A stretch of 64,000 nt of DNA from Bacteroidales bacterium (GCA_016290295.1 JAEETJ010000001.1:62001-126000); one strand, 5' to 3'; shown: positions 9,009 through 20,104, counted from the stretch's first letter. Made by a program: numbers and translations. Notes: generated by a model from the letters alone, not told the origin.

Positions 9009-11531
9009 TTATTTGTCGTAAACAATCATACTCTTTTCTTTGTCGATGGAGTACTTGCCCCATGCATCAGAGATGTATGCGTCACCGATAACGAAATCAG
9101 CGGGCAAACCTTTCTTCACAACCACTTTCACGTTTTCGTCATAGTCATCACCCACACGGAGTTCTTCGAGGTACAGGATAGCATTTTCGGTGATAGAACC
9201 GTCTTCCTTGTTGATGGCGGTTTCCACATCCTCGAAATCGTTAGCCTTGATAATCATGTCCTTCAGCAAACGTGAAGCCAAAGTATAGCTGATAGCTACC
9301 TCATCGGAATTTTCGCCGATTCTGAACTTGAATGACTTATTGTTGGCAATACAGTTACCTTCAACAACATTGTCGGTAATAGTTACGGGCACCGTACGAC
9401 GCTGTACCACTGCGATAGAGCTGCTGGTACCATGAGCGGCGGCGATTTCATCGCTTGACGGCACATAGTCGGTACGCAGCACGATGAATTCAGTACGACG
9501 GTTCAAAGCGTTGGCAGCTTCCTGCTCAGCCTTCGGCAGTGAGAGGATGTATTCTTCGGTCAACACAGTTCCTTTGGGATAGAAATATTTCTTACCTAGA
9601 TAAGTATAAGTATAATCTTTCTCGAACTTACGGGGACTGTACTCACCATAACCCTTGGCTACGATACGGCCAGGAGCGATACCTTTCTCATTGACGAGGA
9701 AGTCCACACAAGTCTGGGCACGGTTCTGTGACAGAATTTCGTTTTTCTCATCAGAGTCACGGTAGTCGGTGTGAGATCTCAACTCAACCACCAAGGTCGG
9801 GTTCTTCACCATGATGTTATACAAGTACATCAAGGAGTCCTTATACTGCGGTTTCAGATCCCATTTTGCCAAATCATACAGAATTTCGGGCAACACGATA
9901 GGTTGGGTCGGAATCGGGTCGAGCACGAAATCCTGTTTCAGGTCGGTATTCTCGCTCAGACCAATTGTTGTCTGAGTAGCGGTATTGTTTTCCTCCCAAT
10001 ATTTCGGTTTGGTCACACGCATGGTGTATGTTGTGTTACCCAAAATCTTGGTCTTATCAAAATAATAGTAACCCTTCACATCGGTAGTGGTCTTATAGGA
10101 AGTACCATCAGAGCCGACAATTTCCACCTCAGCACCATCGATATACTGCAAGGTCACGGCATCCTTTACATAGCCGCCCAAAGAATACACGAGGGGACGC
10201 AAAACGAAATAATAGATATCATCACCACCACGACCGCCAGGTCTGTTGGAGGAGAAATAACCCTTGGCAAGATAAGGTGATTTTGACTTCGGATCCAGTG
10301 ATTCGGTCTCATCAAAAAGCATACCGATTTCATCCCAGCAGGAGTTGATGGGCACCATCATATTCTCGGCAGGCTGGAACTTTCCGTCTTTCAATTCGGA
10401 GACGAAAATGTCGAGACCACCCATACCTGGATGTCCGTCTGAAGAGAAATACAATTCATTCTCACCACGCATAGCCGGGAAGACTTCCTGACCAGGAGTA
10501 TTTACATTCGGACCGAGGTTGGTGATATTACCGAATTTGGCGGATTTCTTCGCACGTGTAGCTTTATAGATGTCATAGCCACCCAATCCACCGGGACGGT
10601 TGGAAGCGAAGTAAATGGTCAATTCATCAGGCATAATAAAAGGATGCACATAGTTGAATGAATCGGGTCCAAGGACAACCTTTTCCGGTTCACCCCATGA
10701 TTTACCTTTTTTCTGAGAGACATAGATATAACAGCCATAAACCTGTTTCTTGTCCTGCGGACATTTGGTCAAATAGAGAGCTGTACCCTTCTTGTTGGCA
10801 GAAGCCTCACCCTCGTTCACACCTGAATTCAAAGTTTCACCTTCATCCAGCGGAGTGATAGGAGACCATTCACCTGGCCATGAAGTATTCTTGCTTTTCG
10901 GTTTATCTGATTTATAAATATCAGAGAAAGAAGAACCTGTCCATTGGTCGGTTCCCTTACCGGTAGAACCCTCACGGTTGGAAGTGAAGATCAGCTGATT
11001 TTGTTTTTCCGGATTACCCCATCTCACAGCCCATTCATCCTGTTTGGTGTTGAATTTCTTCAAGTTCTCGACTTCGTAGCGGGTAGGATTTTCCGACCAA
11101 GTTTTGGAATTTTTGCAACCTTCGATACGCACATCGGCACGGGTATCTTCCGGTGCACGTTTTTTGTAATTGTTATAATATTTCAGTGCTTGGTCATATT
11201 CACCTCTGAGATTATAGATGCTAGCCAAGTGGAAAAGGATAATCGGGTTATCCTTCTGGTAGTTCTTCTTTTCCAGACGCAAATACTGCTGTTCGGCTTT
11301 TTTCAGGTCACCCATAATACGGTAACATTCAGCAATTTGGAAAGTAACACGTTGCACTTCCACCCTATTCTTGCTGATTTTCTTGATACCCTTTTTATAT
11401 TCTTCCAGTGCTTTTTCGTACTTGCAGTTTCTGAAATCATTGTCGGCATCCCGCAATGTTTGGGCTTTCACGGCTCCAACAGTCATAAAAACTGCCGCCA
11501 AAAAAACAATGAATGACCTGTATATTTTCAT
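9009..11531 (-). CDS. OmpA-family protein with TPR, PD40 propeller and CarboxypepD_reg-like domain (PorE-like T9SS component)
   Basis: N-terminal TPR, LIFTSNREGSTG / IYFASNRPGGLGGYDIY repeats, KDAVTLQYIDGAEVEIVGSDG CRD domain, OmpA-like VELRSHTDYRDSDEKNEILSQNRAQTCVDFLV. Confidence 0.85.
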   Translation of the reverse strand: MKIYRSFIVFLAAVFMTVGAVKAQTLRDADNDFRNCKYEKALEEYKKGIKKISKNRVEVQRVTFQIAECYRIMGDLKKAEQQYLRLEKKNYQKDNPIILFHLASIYNLRGEYDQALKYYNNYKKRAPEDTRADVRIEGCKNSKTWSENPTRYEVENLKKFNTKQDEWAVRWGNPEKQNQLIFTSNREGSTGKGTDQWTGSSFSDIYKSDKPKSKNTSWPGEWSPITPLDEGETLNSGVNEGEASANKKGTALYLTKCPQDKKQVYGCYIYVSQKKGKSWGEPEKVVLGPDSFNYVHPFIMPDELTIYFASNRPGGLGGYDIYKATRAKKSAKFGNITNLGPNVNTPGQEVFPAMRGENELYFSSDGHPGMGGLDIFVSELKDGKFQPAENMMVPINSCWDEIGMLFDETESLDPKSKSPYLAKGYFSSNRPGGRGGDDIYYFVLRPLVYSLGGYVKDAVTLQYIDGAEVEIVGSDGTSYKTTTDVKGYYYFDKTKILGNTTYTMRVTKPKYWEENNTATQTTIGLSENTDLKQDFVLDPIPTQPIVLPEILYDLAKWDLKPQYKDSLMYLYNIMVKNPTLVVELRSHTDYRDSDEKNEILSQNRAQTCVDFLVNEKGIAPGRIVAKGYGEYSPRKFEKDYTYTYLGKKYFYPKGTVLTEEYILSLPKAEQEAANALNRRTEFIVLRTDYVPSSDEIAAAHGTSSSIAVVQRRTVPVTITDNVVEGNCIANNKSFKFRIGENSDEVAISYTLASRLLKDMIIKANDFEDVETAINKEDGSITENAILYLEELRVGDDYDENVKVVVKKGLPADFVIGDAYISDAWGKYSIDKEKSMIVYDK

Positions 11532-11569
11532 AATATTACACTTTTACAAATTGAGGGTGCTAAATTAAA

Positions 11570-11613
11570 AAAAATAATTGAGAAAACGAATGCTTTCCCA
11601 ATTATTTTTTTCA
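11570..11613 (-). terminator. Terminator between secDF and PorE-like gene
   Basis: AAATAATTGAGAAA...TTTCCCAATTATTTTTTT imperfect inverted repeat with T/A tracts on both sides. Confidence 0.65.
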
Positions 11614-11618
11614 TTTTT

Positions 11619-14600
11619 TTATTTTACTTCGGTCTTAACTCTCTTGATATTCTTCTTACCTCTCAGCATATCGTATGCCAACGGGTTGGAAACGAAGATA
11701 CCTGAATAAGTACCGATCAGGATACCAGCGAACATAGCGAAAACGAAACCACGGATGACTTCACCACCGAAGATGAAGATAGCCAATAACACCACGAGGG
11801 TGGTACCACCGGTATTGATTGTACGGCCCAAGGTGCTGTTGATAGCGGCATTGAAGTTCTCGTAGTTGTCGCGTTTCGGATACAGAGCCAAGTTTTCACG
11901 CACACGGTCGAAGATAATCACGACGTTATTAATAGAATAACCGATTACCGTCAAGATAGCGGCGATGAAGGACTGGTCGATTTCCATAGAGAACGGCATC
12001 ACCTTGTAGAACAAGGAGAACAGACCGATAGTCAGCAAGCTATCGTGTACCAAAGCAATCACACCACCCATACCAAACTGCCAGTTCTTGAAACGGATAG
12101 CGATATAGATGAAGATCAGCACGAGAGATACCAAAACAGCCCAGATAGCGTCCCACAGCAATTCGCTTGCGATGGTTGGCTGTACTTTCTGAGAACTCTG
12201 GATACCACGAGGATCAACCTGCTGGGTGAATTCAGACTCTGTGATAGAAGTTTTCTGATAGAAACCCTTCAAAGCGTTATACAATTTCTTTTCGCATTCT
12301 TTATCCACAGCGGGATCATTGCTGTCAATCTTGTAGTTGGTCGTGATACGAACCTGGTCATTGCCACCGAAGGTCTTCACTTCAGGATTACCACCAAATT
12401 CGGCGGCCACTGCGGAACGAACCTCATTGGTTTTCACATCCTGGTCGAAGCGAACCACATAGTTTCTACCACCGGTGAAATCGATACCGGGCTGCAGCTT
12501 CAAAGTGCAGAATGAAATAAGGGAAATCAGAATCATAGCACCTGAGAAGATGTAGCAATATTTTCTCACTTTCAAGAAATCGAAATGAGCATTTCTGAAA
12601 GTGTTCATGGTATATTTGTTACCGAAGGAAATTTCTTTACCCTTAGCCAGACGTCTTTCAAAAATCAGACGGGTGATGAAGATAGCGGTGAACAGAGAGG
12701 ACAGGATACCGATACCCAATGTGGTGGCGAAACCCTGTACAGGACCTGAACCGAAGATGTAAAGGATGATAGCGGTAATCAAGGTAGTGACGTTACCGTC
12801 GATGATAGCTGAATAAGCGTTCTTGTAACCTTCGTCAACAGCCACACGGCTACCCTTACCGGCACGGAGCTCTTCACGGATACGCTCGAAAATCAACACG
12901 TTGGCATCCACTGCCATACCCAAGGTCAACACCAAACCAGCGATACCAGGCAAGGTCAGAACTGCGCCCAAAGAGGCGAGCACACCCATGATGAAGAAGA
13001 TGTTAGTAAACAGAGCAACGTCGGCCACCAAACCGGCACGGCTATAATATAAGAACATATATATCAATACTAATACGAATGCCAGCAGGAATGAGAGCAG
13101 ACCGGAACGGATAGATTCCTTACCAAGGGTAGGACCAACCACTTCAGACTGAACGATGTTCACCTGGGCTTCGAGGTTACCAGAATTCAAAACGGTAGCC
13201 AAGTCCTTAGCCTCATCGATAGTGAAGCTACCGGAGATTTCTGAATTACCGTTAGGAATTTCGCTACGAATGCTCGGATAAGAATAAACAAAGTTATCCA
13301 AAACGATAGCGATACAGGTCACTTTTGACTTATTGTCAACAGCGGCACGGGTAATCTTGCGCCATTCGTCTGATGCTTGGTCTTCCATTGACATGGTCAC
13401 CACCACGCGGTTGTTCTGATCCACATCCTGACGGGCGGAACGTACCACGCGTGCACCACCGATAGTCTCAGAGCTCAATTTCGGTCCGATACGGTCGTTG
13501 TTCTTTTTCAAAGGAACAAGAGGCATAGCATTGTTGAAACGCTTTTCAGCGGCACCCCAATAGAAAACGGCGCTCTTGTCACCAAGAATGCGCTGCAGTT
13601 CGGGCAGCATAGCGTCGATTGCTTTCACATCAGCTTCTTTGAAGTAACCGATTACCAAACCATCGGTACCAGCCACGGCCTTGCTCATGATAGCACCCAA
13701 GCGAGTGTCAATTTCTTCGTCTTCATCCTCATCTTCCTCTGCAGCACCCAACTGTGCTTCCAAAGAGCTAACTTCAGCGGTAGTGTCAACAGTTTCTTCC
13801 TGCGGACCATTAGCAGCCAACTGTGCGGCAGCTTCTTCTTTAGCTTTCAATTCTTTAGCCAGCTGAACATCAGCTTCGTAGAAACGCTGTTGGATAGACT
13901 TGCCATTCACGGGATCATTATACACTTCCCAGAATTCCAATTTAGCGGTGCTCTTCAAGAGGTCGGTTACACGCTCGGGTTCCTTGATACCAGGAAGTTC
14001 CACGAGGATACGGCCACCCTGCAGACGCTGGAGGTTAGGCTGTGCCACACCGAAACGGTCGATACGGGTACGCAGAATCTTGAAGGTACGGTCAACGATT
14101 TCGCTGGACTCGGTTTTGATGAAGCTCACGATCTGATCGTCAGTTGCATTCTTGATGTTTGAACGCTCGCCGAAATAAGTACGGAGGTTAGCGTTTTCCA
14201 AACCAAGAGCTACTTTTTCCTGATTGAAAGTGTTGACAAAAATATCAATGAAATCACCACCATCAGCTGCATATTTAGCGTTGGCTTTTTCAAAAGTGTT
14301 GGTAAACAGCTGGTCTTCGGTATTGACGGCCAAACTCTGAACCACATCGGGGATAGATATTTCGAGGGTCACGTTCATACCACCCTTCAAGTCCAAACCC
14401 AAATTAACTTCTTTGTACTTACAGTCTTTGTAAGTGTTGCCCAGATAAACGACAGAATCGTTCATGTTGGCAAGGTAATACTGCTCTCTACCAGAGACAA
14501 GTGAGTCAACGAGATAATTTTCGCGCATCACGTCACCGTTAGCAGCTTTTTTCACTTCTGTAATGGCAGCTTCGTCCATGGCATAAGCCTTCGCTTTTTG

Positions 14601-14696
14601 TCCTACACGCCATGTTACAAAAGAGAATGATAAACAATACAAGCAGACTAATGCTAAAAGTATTGTAAAAAACAGAACTAAACCTTTGTTACGCAT
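11619..14696 (-). CDS. secDF: Protein translocase subunit SecDF (fusion)
   Basis: SecD GLDLKGGMNVTLEI, SecF DFTGGRNYVVRF, both TM halves in one ORF. Confidence 0.96.
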   Translation of the reverse strand: MRNKGLVLFFTILLALVCLYCLSFSFVTWRVGQKAKAYAMDEAAITEVKKAANGDVMRENYLVDSLVSGREQYYLANMNDSVVYLGNTYKDCKYKEVNLGLDLKGGMNVTLEISIPDVVQSLAVNTEDQLFTNTFEKANAKYAADGGDFIDIFVNTFNQEKVALGLENANLRTYFGERSNIKNATDDQIVSFIKTESSEIVDRTFKILRTRIDRFGVAQPNLQRLQGGRILVELPGIKEPERVTDLLKSTAKLEFWEVYNDPVNGKSIQQRFYEADVQLAKELKAKEEAAAQLAANGPQEETVDTTAEVSSLEAQLGAAEEDEDEDEEIDTRLGAIMSKAVAGTDGLVIGYFKEADVKAIDAMLPELQRILGDKSAVFYWGAAEKRFNNAMPLVPLKKNNDRIGPKLSSETIGGARVVRSARQDVDQNNRVVVTMSMEDQASDEWRKITRAAVDNKSKVTCIAIVLDNFVYSYPSIRSEIPNGNSEISGSFTIDEAKDLATVLNSGNLEAQVNIVQSEVVGPTLGKESIRSGLLSFLLAFVLVLIYMFLYYSRAGLVADVALFTNIFFIMGVLASLGAVLTLPGIAGLVLTLGMAVDANVLIFERIREELRAGKGSRVAVDEGYKNAYSAIIDGNVTTLITAIILYIFGSGPVQGFATTLGIGILSSLFTAIFITRLIFERRLAKGKEISFGNKYTMNTFRNAHFDFLKVRKYCYIFSGAMILISLISFCTLKLQPGIDFTGGRNYVVRFDQDVKTNEVRSAVAAEFGGNPEVKTFGGNDQVRITTNYKIDSNDPAVDKECEKKLYNALKGFYQKTSITESEFTQQVDPRGIQSSQKVQPTIASELLWDAIWAVLVSLVLIFIYIAIRFKNWQFGMGGVIALVHDSLLTIGLFSLFYKVMPFSMEIDQSFIAAILTVIGYSINNVVIIFDRVRENLALYPKRDNYENFNAAINSTLGRTINTGGTTLVVLLAIFIFGGEVIRGFVFAMFAGILIGTYSGIFVSNPLAYDMLRGKKNIKRVKTEVK

Positions 14697-14837
14697 TGCT
14701 TTTATTTATTTGATTATTAATAATTTAGATTTATTCAACATAGTAAAATTTTAGCTTGCAAATATACAAAATATATTGATATGTGCAAGGATTATTTTAA
14801 AATAACTTTCGAGGGGGATTTTAGCATGATTTTTTCG

Positions 14838-14905
14838 GAATCCAAAATCCAAAATTCAGAATTCAAAATCCACTTTATTGTTGAATTTTGAAATTTGAAT
14901 TAAAA
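14838..14905. repeat. AATTCAAAATCC/AATTTTGAAATTTGAATT degenerate repeat (family E)
   Basis: Similar blocks at 46640-46677 and 27537-27561. Confidence 0.55.
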
Positions 14906-14919
14906 ATAAAGGAATACGG

Positions 14920-15798
14920 TTATACGCTCAGATTCCGCTTGTCAATTCCCCAGAGCAGCTTCTCACGGATGATGCGGTAGAAGTCGGTGTCCTCGAAAAG
15001 CACCGTCTGGATATGGAATTTTTCTTTGGTAATGCGGAGTTCCACAGGATTTTCCACTACTACACGATGGGAATCGAGGGCCAATGAAAAACTATTGTTT
15101 CTGCTTTCCACCACGATGCGGATTTCCTCATTGGCAGAGATGACCATAGGGCGTACTGCAAGCGTATGGGAAGCGATGGGCGTCAGCACATTGACATTGG
15201 CATCGGGCACGATGATGGGACCACCGCAGCTTAGGGAATAGGCGGTGGAACCTGTCGGGGTAGCGATAATCAAACCGTCGCCCCAGTATGTATTCACGGG
15301 TTTTCCACCCACCCACACCTTAATGGCGTTAATAGAGTTCTCGTCCGATGTACGAACCGTAATATCATTCAGTGCAAAGTTTGAGTCAAGTTGCAGCGGC
15401 TGGGAGCTCTCCAAATGGAGCAAAGCCCGGTTTTCGAGCACATACTGCCCTGCCAGCAACTTTTCAAAACAAAATTGGTAATTATTGCGGTTAACCGCGG
15501 TCAGAAAGCCCACACGACCCGTATTGACACCCAAAAGCGGAATATTCAAATTACCCACCAGATTGGCGGCATCGATGTAGGTACCATCACCACCAAAGGA
15601 TAAAACAAAGTCAACAGGCCGCAAGCGGCCTAATTCCTCGTGACTGCCGAAATAGCCGCTGACCTCAGCTATGGCCGCATTCTTGCAGTGTTCATGCAAG
15701 AACAGCTTGCAGCCCATATCATGCAGGGCTGCAAGCACTTCCCGTATAAAAAGGGTATCGTTTTCGTCGCTAAGGCGACTGTAAACCGCCAGTTTCAC
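14920..15798 (-). CDS. nadK: NAD kinase (GTG start, overlaps buk stop by one base)
   Basis: LSFGGDGTYIDAANL, LGVNTGRVGFLTAV, TPTGSTAYSLSCGGPI. Confidence 0.93.
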   Translation of the reverse strand: MKLAVYSRLSDENDTLFIREVLAALHDMGCKLFLHEHCKNAAIAEVSGYFGSHEELGRLRPVDFVLSFGGDGTYIDAANLVGNLNIPLLGVNTGRVGFLTAVNRNNYQFCFEKLLAGQYVLENRALLHLESSQPLQLDSNFALNDITVRTSDENSINAIKVWVGGKPVNTYWGDGLIIATPTGSTAYSLSCGGPIIVPDANVNVLTPIASHTLAVRPMVISANEEIRIVVESRNNSFSLALDSHRVVVENPVELRITKEKFHIQTVLFEDTDFYRIIREKLLWGIDKRNLSV

Positions 15799-16871
15799 TA
15801 TGCGTATTCTTTCACTTGGATTTCACCATCCAAAATCATATTGGCATTCATAGCCAGAGCCTTCATCTCATCCTCGCCCGGATATACAGCCACAGGAGCA
15901 ATCCAGGAGATGTATTTCTTGATACGGTTCACCACGGGCACACCGTAGGCAATACCACCAGTCAGGATGATAGCGTCCACCTTGCCTTTCAGCACCACAG
16001 CGGCCTCACCGATATATTTGGCCACTTGATATGCCATAGCCTCTTCCAGCAAATCGGCTTTCTTGTCGCCTTCCAAAGCGGCCTTTTCAATGGCGTATGC
16101 ATCATTGATGCCGAAATAAGCCACATAACCACCTTGTCCCACAATCATTTTCTTTACTTCCTCATAAGTATATTTACCGCTGAAGCAAACATCGATAATC
16201 TGGTTCATCGGAAGGGTTCCAGAGCGTTCGGGAGAGAAGGGACCTTCGCCATCCAGAGCCTGGTTCACATCAATCACACGGCCTTCTTTGTGGGCACCCA
16301 CGCTGACACCGCCACCCATGTGGGCTACAATCAGATTCAAATCTTCATATTTCTTGCCATTGTCATTGGCATACATTCTGGAAATTGCCTTCTGATTCAA
16401 AGCATGGAAAATAGAGAGTCTCTCGAATTTTGGGTGACCGGAGATACGGGCCACTTCCTCGAATTCATCCACCACTACTGGGTCAGCGATATAAGCTTCC
16501 TCCAAACCTATGGATTTAGCGATACTGTCGGCAATCAAACCGCCCAAGTTGCAGGCATGCTGGCCATTATAACCCTCGCGCAAGTGTTTTTTCATCAAGT
16601 CATTAACTTTATAAACACCTGAAGTCAAGGGTTTTACCAAACCGCCACGACCCATCACGATGGCGATGTCGTCAAGGTTGATATTATTATTTTTCAGTTC
16701 TTCCAAAATCGTATTTTTTCTGAAATCATACTGGTCGGCAATGGAACCGAACACGGAAAGCTGTTCCGTGGAATGTTTGATGTTTTTCAGAAATACCTGC
16801 TGCATCTGGTCGAACACAGCGATTTTGGTAGAAGTTGAACCGGGGTTGATAGCTAAAATCAAATGTTTCAT
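15798..16871 (-). CDS. buk: Butyrate kinase
   Basis: LAINPGSTSTKIAVF, GRGGLVKPLTSGVYKVND, HMGGGVSVGAHKEGRVIDVNQAL. Confidence 0.93.
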   Translation of the reverse strand: MKHLILAINPGSTSTKIAVFDQMQQVFLKNIKHSTEQLSVFGSIADQYDFRKNTILEELKNNNINLDDIAIVMGRGGLVKPLTSGVYKVNDLMKKHLREGYNGQHACNLGGLIADSIAKSIGLEEAYIADPVVVDEFEEVARISGHPKFERLSIFHALNQKAISRMYANDNGKKYEDLNLIVAHMGGGVSVGAHKEGRVIDVNQALDGEGPFSPERSGTLPMNQIIDVCFSGKYTYEEVKKMIVGQGGYVAYFGINDAYAIEKAALEGDKKADLLEEAMAYQVAKYIGEAAVVLKGKVDAIILTGGIAYGVPVVNRIKKYISWIAPVAVYPGEDEMKALAMNANMILDGEIQVKEYA

Positions 16872-17019
16872 GTTATATGGTTTTTAATTGAAATTCTGCG
16901 GGCAAAGTTACATAATTTTCCCGAAATAAACAAACAAAAAAATCACCATAAAGACACCCCTTGACATGTCCCTATGACGTGTGTTAACATGAGACGCACC
17001 GCGGCACATCTCAACACAC

Positions 17020-17724
17020 CTACCGAATTCTTGATTGCAAATACCGTACATTTTGGCTGTCGGGATAGCGTTCCGCCAGCGAATCCGTCAGCATCCGTAG
17101 CAATTCCGCATCATCTTTCTCATTAAAAAAATGATGTTGATTATAAACCTGATAAAAAGCGATCATTGAGCTGAAAGAATGCGGATGACTTTGGATAAAA
17201 TTCCGTAAATATTGTGTATGTTGCCTCACTGCCTGGTTGTAATGGCGTTCCACCCCATTCCGCACACTGTCATACTCCATATAATACTGATAAATCTGGA
17301 GCAAAGTATCGGTATATTGTGCAAATGCGGCCAAAGCACTATCCAGCTGCCACATAAGCACAGCGTCTTTGGGTCCTTGTACCCGATAGGTTCGGATAAG
17401 ATTATTGGCATCAGCGCTTATATGCACCATTTGCCCTTGTTTCAACAAAGTTGTCATTCCATTGTCAGGAGAAAAACTCAGTTGAAAAAAAGCCGGTTCA
17501 TCCGCTGTCTGGAAGTCTGTAAGTTGACTTTTCTTTATCTTGAACTTGAATGAATCATGCCGAATCACAGAAGAATCGAGCTTTTGCAAACCATCAGCAG
17601 TCAACAAGGAAAGATACATCACTCTTCCGTTTCCATGGTCCAACTGACCCTGAATACAAATATCATGTTTATTTGTACAGGCCAACAAAAGCGGTATAAG
17701 ACAGAAAAAAACTAATTTTCTCAT
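17020..17724 (-). CDS. Lipoprotein of unknown function (DUF4369-like)
   Basis: LLLACTNK lipobox; ICIQGQLDHGNGRVMYLSLLTADGLQKLDSSVIRHDSFKF. Confidence 0.65.
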   Translation of the reverse strand: MRKLVFFCLIPLLLACTNKHDICIQGQLDHGNGRVMYLSLLTADGLQKLDSSVIRHDSFKFKIKKSQLTDFQTADEPAFFQLSFSPDNGMTTLLKQGQMVHISADANNLIRTYRVQGPKDAVLMWQLDSALAAFAQYTDTLLQIYQYYMEYDSVRNGVERHYNQAVRQHTQYLRNFIQSHPHSFSSMIAFYQVYNQHHFFNEKDDAELLRMLTDSLAERYPDSQNVRYLQSRIR

Positions 17725-18908
17725 TTCAGCAGTGAAATATTAGTCCAAATCGGATAATGGTCTGATACTGTAAGCGAGTCATAGGTCGTAAAACCAAAGC
17801 TCTTGTATCTTTCGTCATGGAAAATATAATCAATACGATAAGACGGGAAAGCGTCGCCGCAATAAGTGTGTCCCCTACCGCCACCACTCACGCGGAAGGC
17901 ATCTTTCAGGCCATGGCTGATTTTGTGATAGGAATACGATACCGGTGAGTCATTGAAATCGCCACAAATGATAATCGGGTAATTGCAGCTGTCAATATGA
18001 GCCCTCAAAATTTCCGCTTGGCCTTGGCGTTCCAAAAAGGCCTTACCTACTTTTTTCGACAAAATTCTTGCCTTTTTATCAAGATTCGGATCATCAATAC
18101 CATGTGACACGATTTCTCTACCCAAAGCATAGTCATCCGCATCCATTCGCAACGAGGCCAAATGCACATTATAAATTCTCAAAGTATCCCCTTTATACTT
18201 GATATCCGCATAGATAGCGGCATTGCTAGAGGTGTCATTCATGAACACATAATCAGCTTTTAAAATCCTGTAACGACTGAAAATCACCAGACCATAATGA
18301 TAATCCTTCGATTTACTGTTAATCGGGAAAAACTGATAGCAGTTCCGCTTGACATTTTCCAAATGGAGGATATTCATAATCGTATCAGTAGTGGGAAAAT
18401 TCAACTTCCCACTGGCGTCCAAAAAATACTCCTGAATACAAAGGATTTCAGGTCGTTCCCTATCAAAAAGGTCATACACCTGATTTCTCTTGATATCGCG
18501 CATGGTCTTGGTTTTCTCGTCATACAAGCCAAACAAGCGGGCGTTGTAGCTCATCACTTTCACACAGCTGGCACAGACAGACGGTTTCTCGGTTGGCCGC
18601 AACTGGAAACTACGGTCTATGTTATTGATATTAAGCAAAATCATGCCTAAAGAAATCAACGAAAAACGATAATCAATTACCAGCCAGACAATCACAAACA
18701 CTGCATTGAGCACCAACAAATACGGGAATGCCAAGCCACAGTAGCTGGCGGTCAGGCTAAATGATGGCGGCAGATAAGCCGAGGCATACGCCAAGAACAA
18801 AGTCAGAGCTACAGCCACATTGACCACCACCAAGAGCAGCTTAAAAATTCTGCCCACAAAAGATACTTTTTGCTTTAATTTCGACTGTTTCTGTCTTCGT
18901 TTTGCCAT
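17721..18908 (-). CDS. Endonuclease/exonuclease/phosphatase family membrane protein
   Basis: VMSYNARLFG, ILCIQEYF, IIICGDFNDSPVSYSY, SDHYPIW. Confidence 0.9.
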   Translation of the reverse strand: MAKRRQKQSKLKQKVSFVGRIFKLLLVVVNVAVALTLFLAYASAYLPPSFSLTASYCGLAFPYLLVLNAVFVIVWLVIDYRFSLISLGMILLNINNIDRSFQLRPTEKPSVCASCVKVMSYNARLFGLYDEKTKTMRDIKRNQVYDLFDRERPEILCIQEYFLDASGKLNFPTTDTIMNILHLENVKRNCYQFFPINSKSKDYHYGLVIFSRYRILKADYVFMNDTSSNAAIYADIKYKGDTLRIYNVHLASLRMDADDYALGREIVSHGIDDPNLDKKARILSKKVGKAFLERQGQAEILRAHIDSCNYPIIICGDFNDSPVSYSYHKISHGLKDAFRVSGGGRGHTYCGDAFPSYRIDYIFHDERYKSFGFTTYDSLTVSDHYPIWTNISLLK

Positions 18909-18914
18909 GGCATG

Positions 18915-19958
18915 CTATTTATTTGAAGCCTTGAATAGTATATCTTTTTCTTCACGAGTCAGGGATTCATAACCTGATTTTGAAATTTTGTCGAGGATTT
19001 CATCAATACGCTGTTGTTCCTGAAACTTACGCGCATTGTAATCCTCGTCGCTCATGTTCCGTACATCATCTTCCTCGTCATCGTATGAAGTAGCATACTT
19101 TATTTTTCTCCGTTTACGATTGCTTCCTTCCGGATAAAACCAATGTCCACCCGTACCATTATTGCTATCGTAGTGCCGCCATACCATAATCAGCAGGAAG
19201 CCGAAGAGCATACCACCCAGGTGGGCAAAGTGGGCCACACCATCAGCGGAACCGAGTACACCATACATCAACTCCAACGCACCATAAATCACCACAAACC
19301 ATTTAGCTTTGATGGGCAGCAGGAAATACACGTAAATCTCAGAATTGGGATACATCATACCAAAGGCCAGCAATAAACCGAATACCGAACCTGAGGCACC
19401 GATAATATTGAACGAATTGAGAAAAGTCTCACGAAACACCTCAATTTGGGGCACAAATTCCGTCACTGCTGACGGATGAGCTTGCAGATAGAGCAGATTT
19501 TGGGCGATTGCCGCCTGGTTGATACGATCCACATTAGCCAACTGACTGAATGTGTCAACAGAAGGAGCTGACAAAAAGGCATCAATCAAAGCCAAAGAAG
19601 AGTGAATTTGGAAATAGATAATCAGGTAATGAATCATTGCCGCACCAATACCTGTAATCAGGTAATAGCACAGAAAACGCCGTTCTCCCCATGCGTTCTC
19701 CACAGAAGCGCCAAACATCCAGAGGGCGAACATATTGAAAAACAGGTGCCCGAAATCACCATGCATGAACATATAGGTGATGATTTGCCATACATGGAAG
19801 TCGGAAGCCGCAAAATAATGCAAGCCGAAAATGGCGTCCAAGTCAAACTTGCTGGCCAAGACTATTTTAGCCAGAAAGAACAAACCGTTGATTATCAATA
19901 AGTTCTTAACAACAGTAGGCAGGATATTGAAACCTCCAGCCCGAATTTCATTGCTCAT
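18915..19958 (-). CDS. Rhomboid family intramembrane serine protease
   Basis: GASGSVFGLLLAFG, YMFMHGDFGHLFFNMFALW, HFAHLGGMLFG. Confidence 0.93.
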   Translation of the reverse strand: MSNEIRAGGFNILPTVVKNLLIINGLFFLAKIVLASKFDLDAIFGLHYFAASDFHVWQIITYMFMHGDFGHLFFNMFALWMFGASVENAWGERRFLCYYLITGIGAAMIHYLIIYFQIHSSLALIDAFLSAPSVDTFSQLANVDRINQAAIAQNLLYLQAHPSAVTEFVPQIEVFRETFLNSFNIIGASGSVFGLLLAFGMMYPNSEIYVYFLLPIKAKWFVVIYGALELMYGVLGSADGVAHFAHLGGMLFGFLLIMVWRHYDSNNGTGGHWFYPEGSNRKRRKIKYATSYDDEEDDVRNMSDEDYNARKFQEQQRIDEILDKISKSGYESLTREEKDILFKASNK

Positions 19959-20104
19959 ATTCTCGTATGTGATTTAAATGTGCAAAGATACAAATTTTTC
20001 TCCATACACGGCAGCCGAAACGGATTCAGCACCTCTGACTGCCACAATGTGACAGCCCTATATAGATGATCTATCATTCTCACACCAACACTAACCTTGA
20101 TTAA

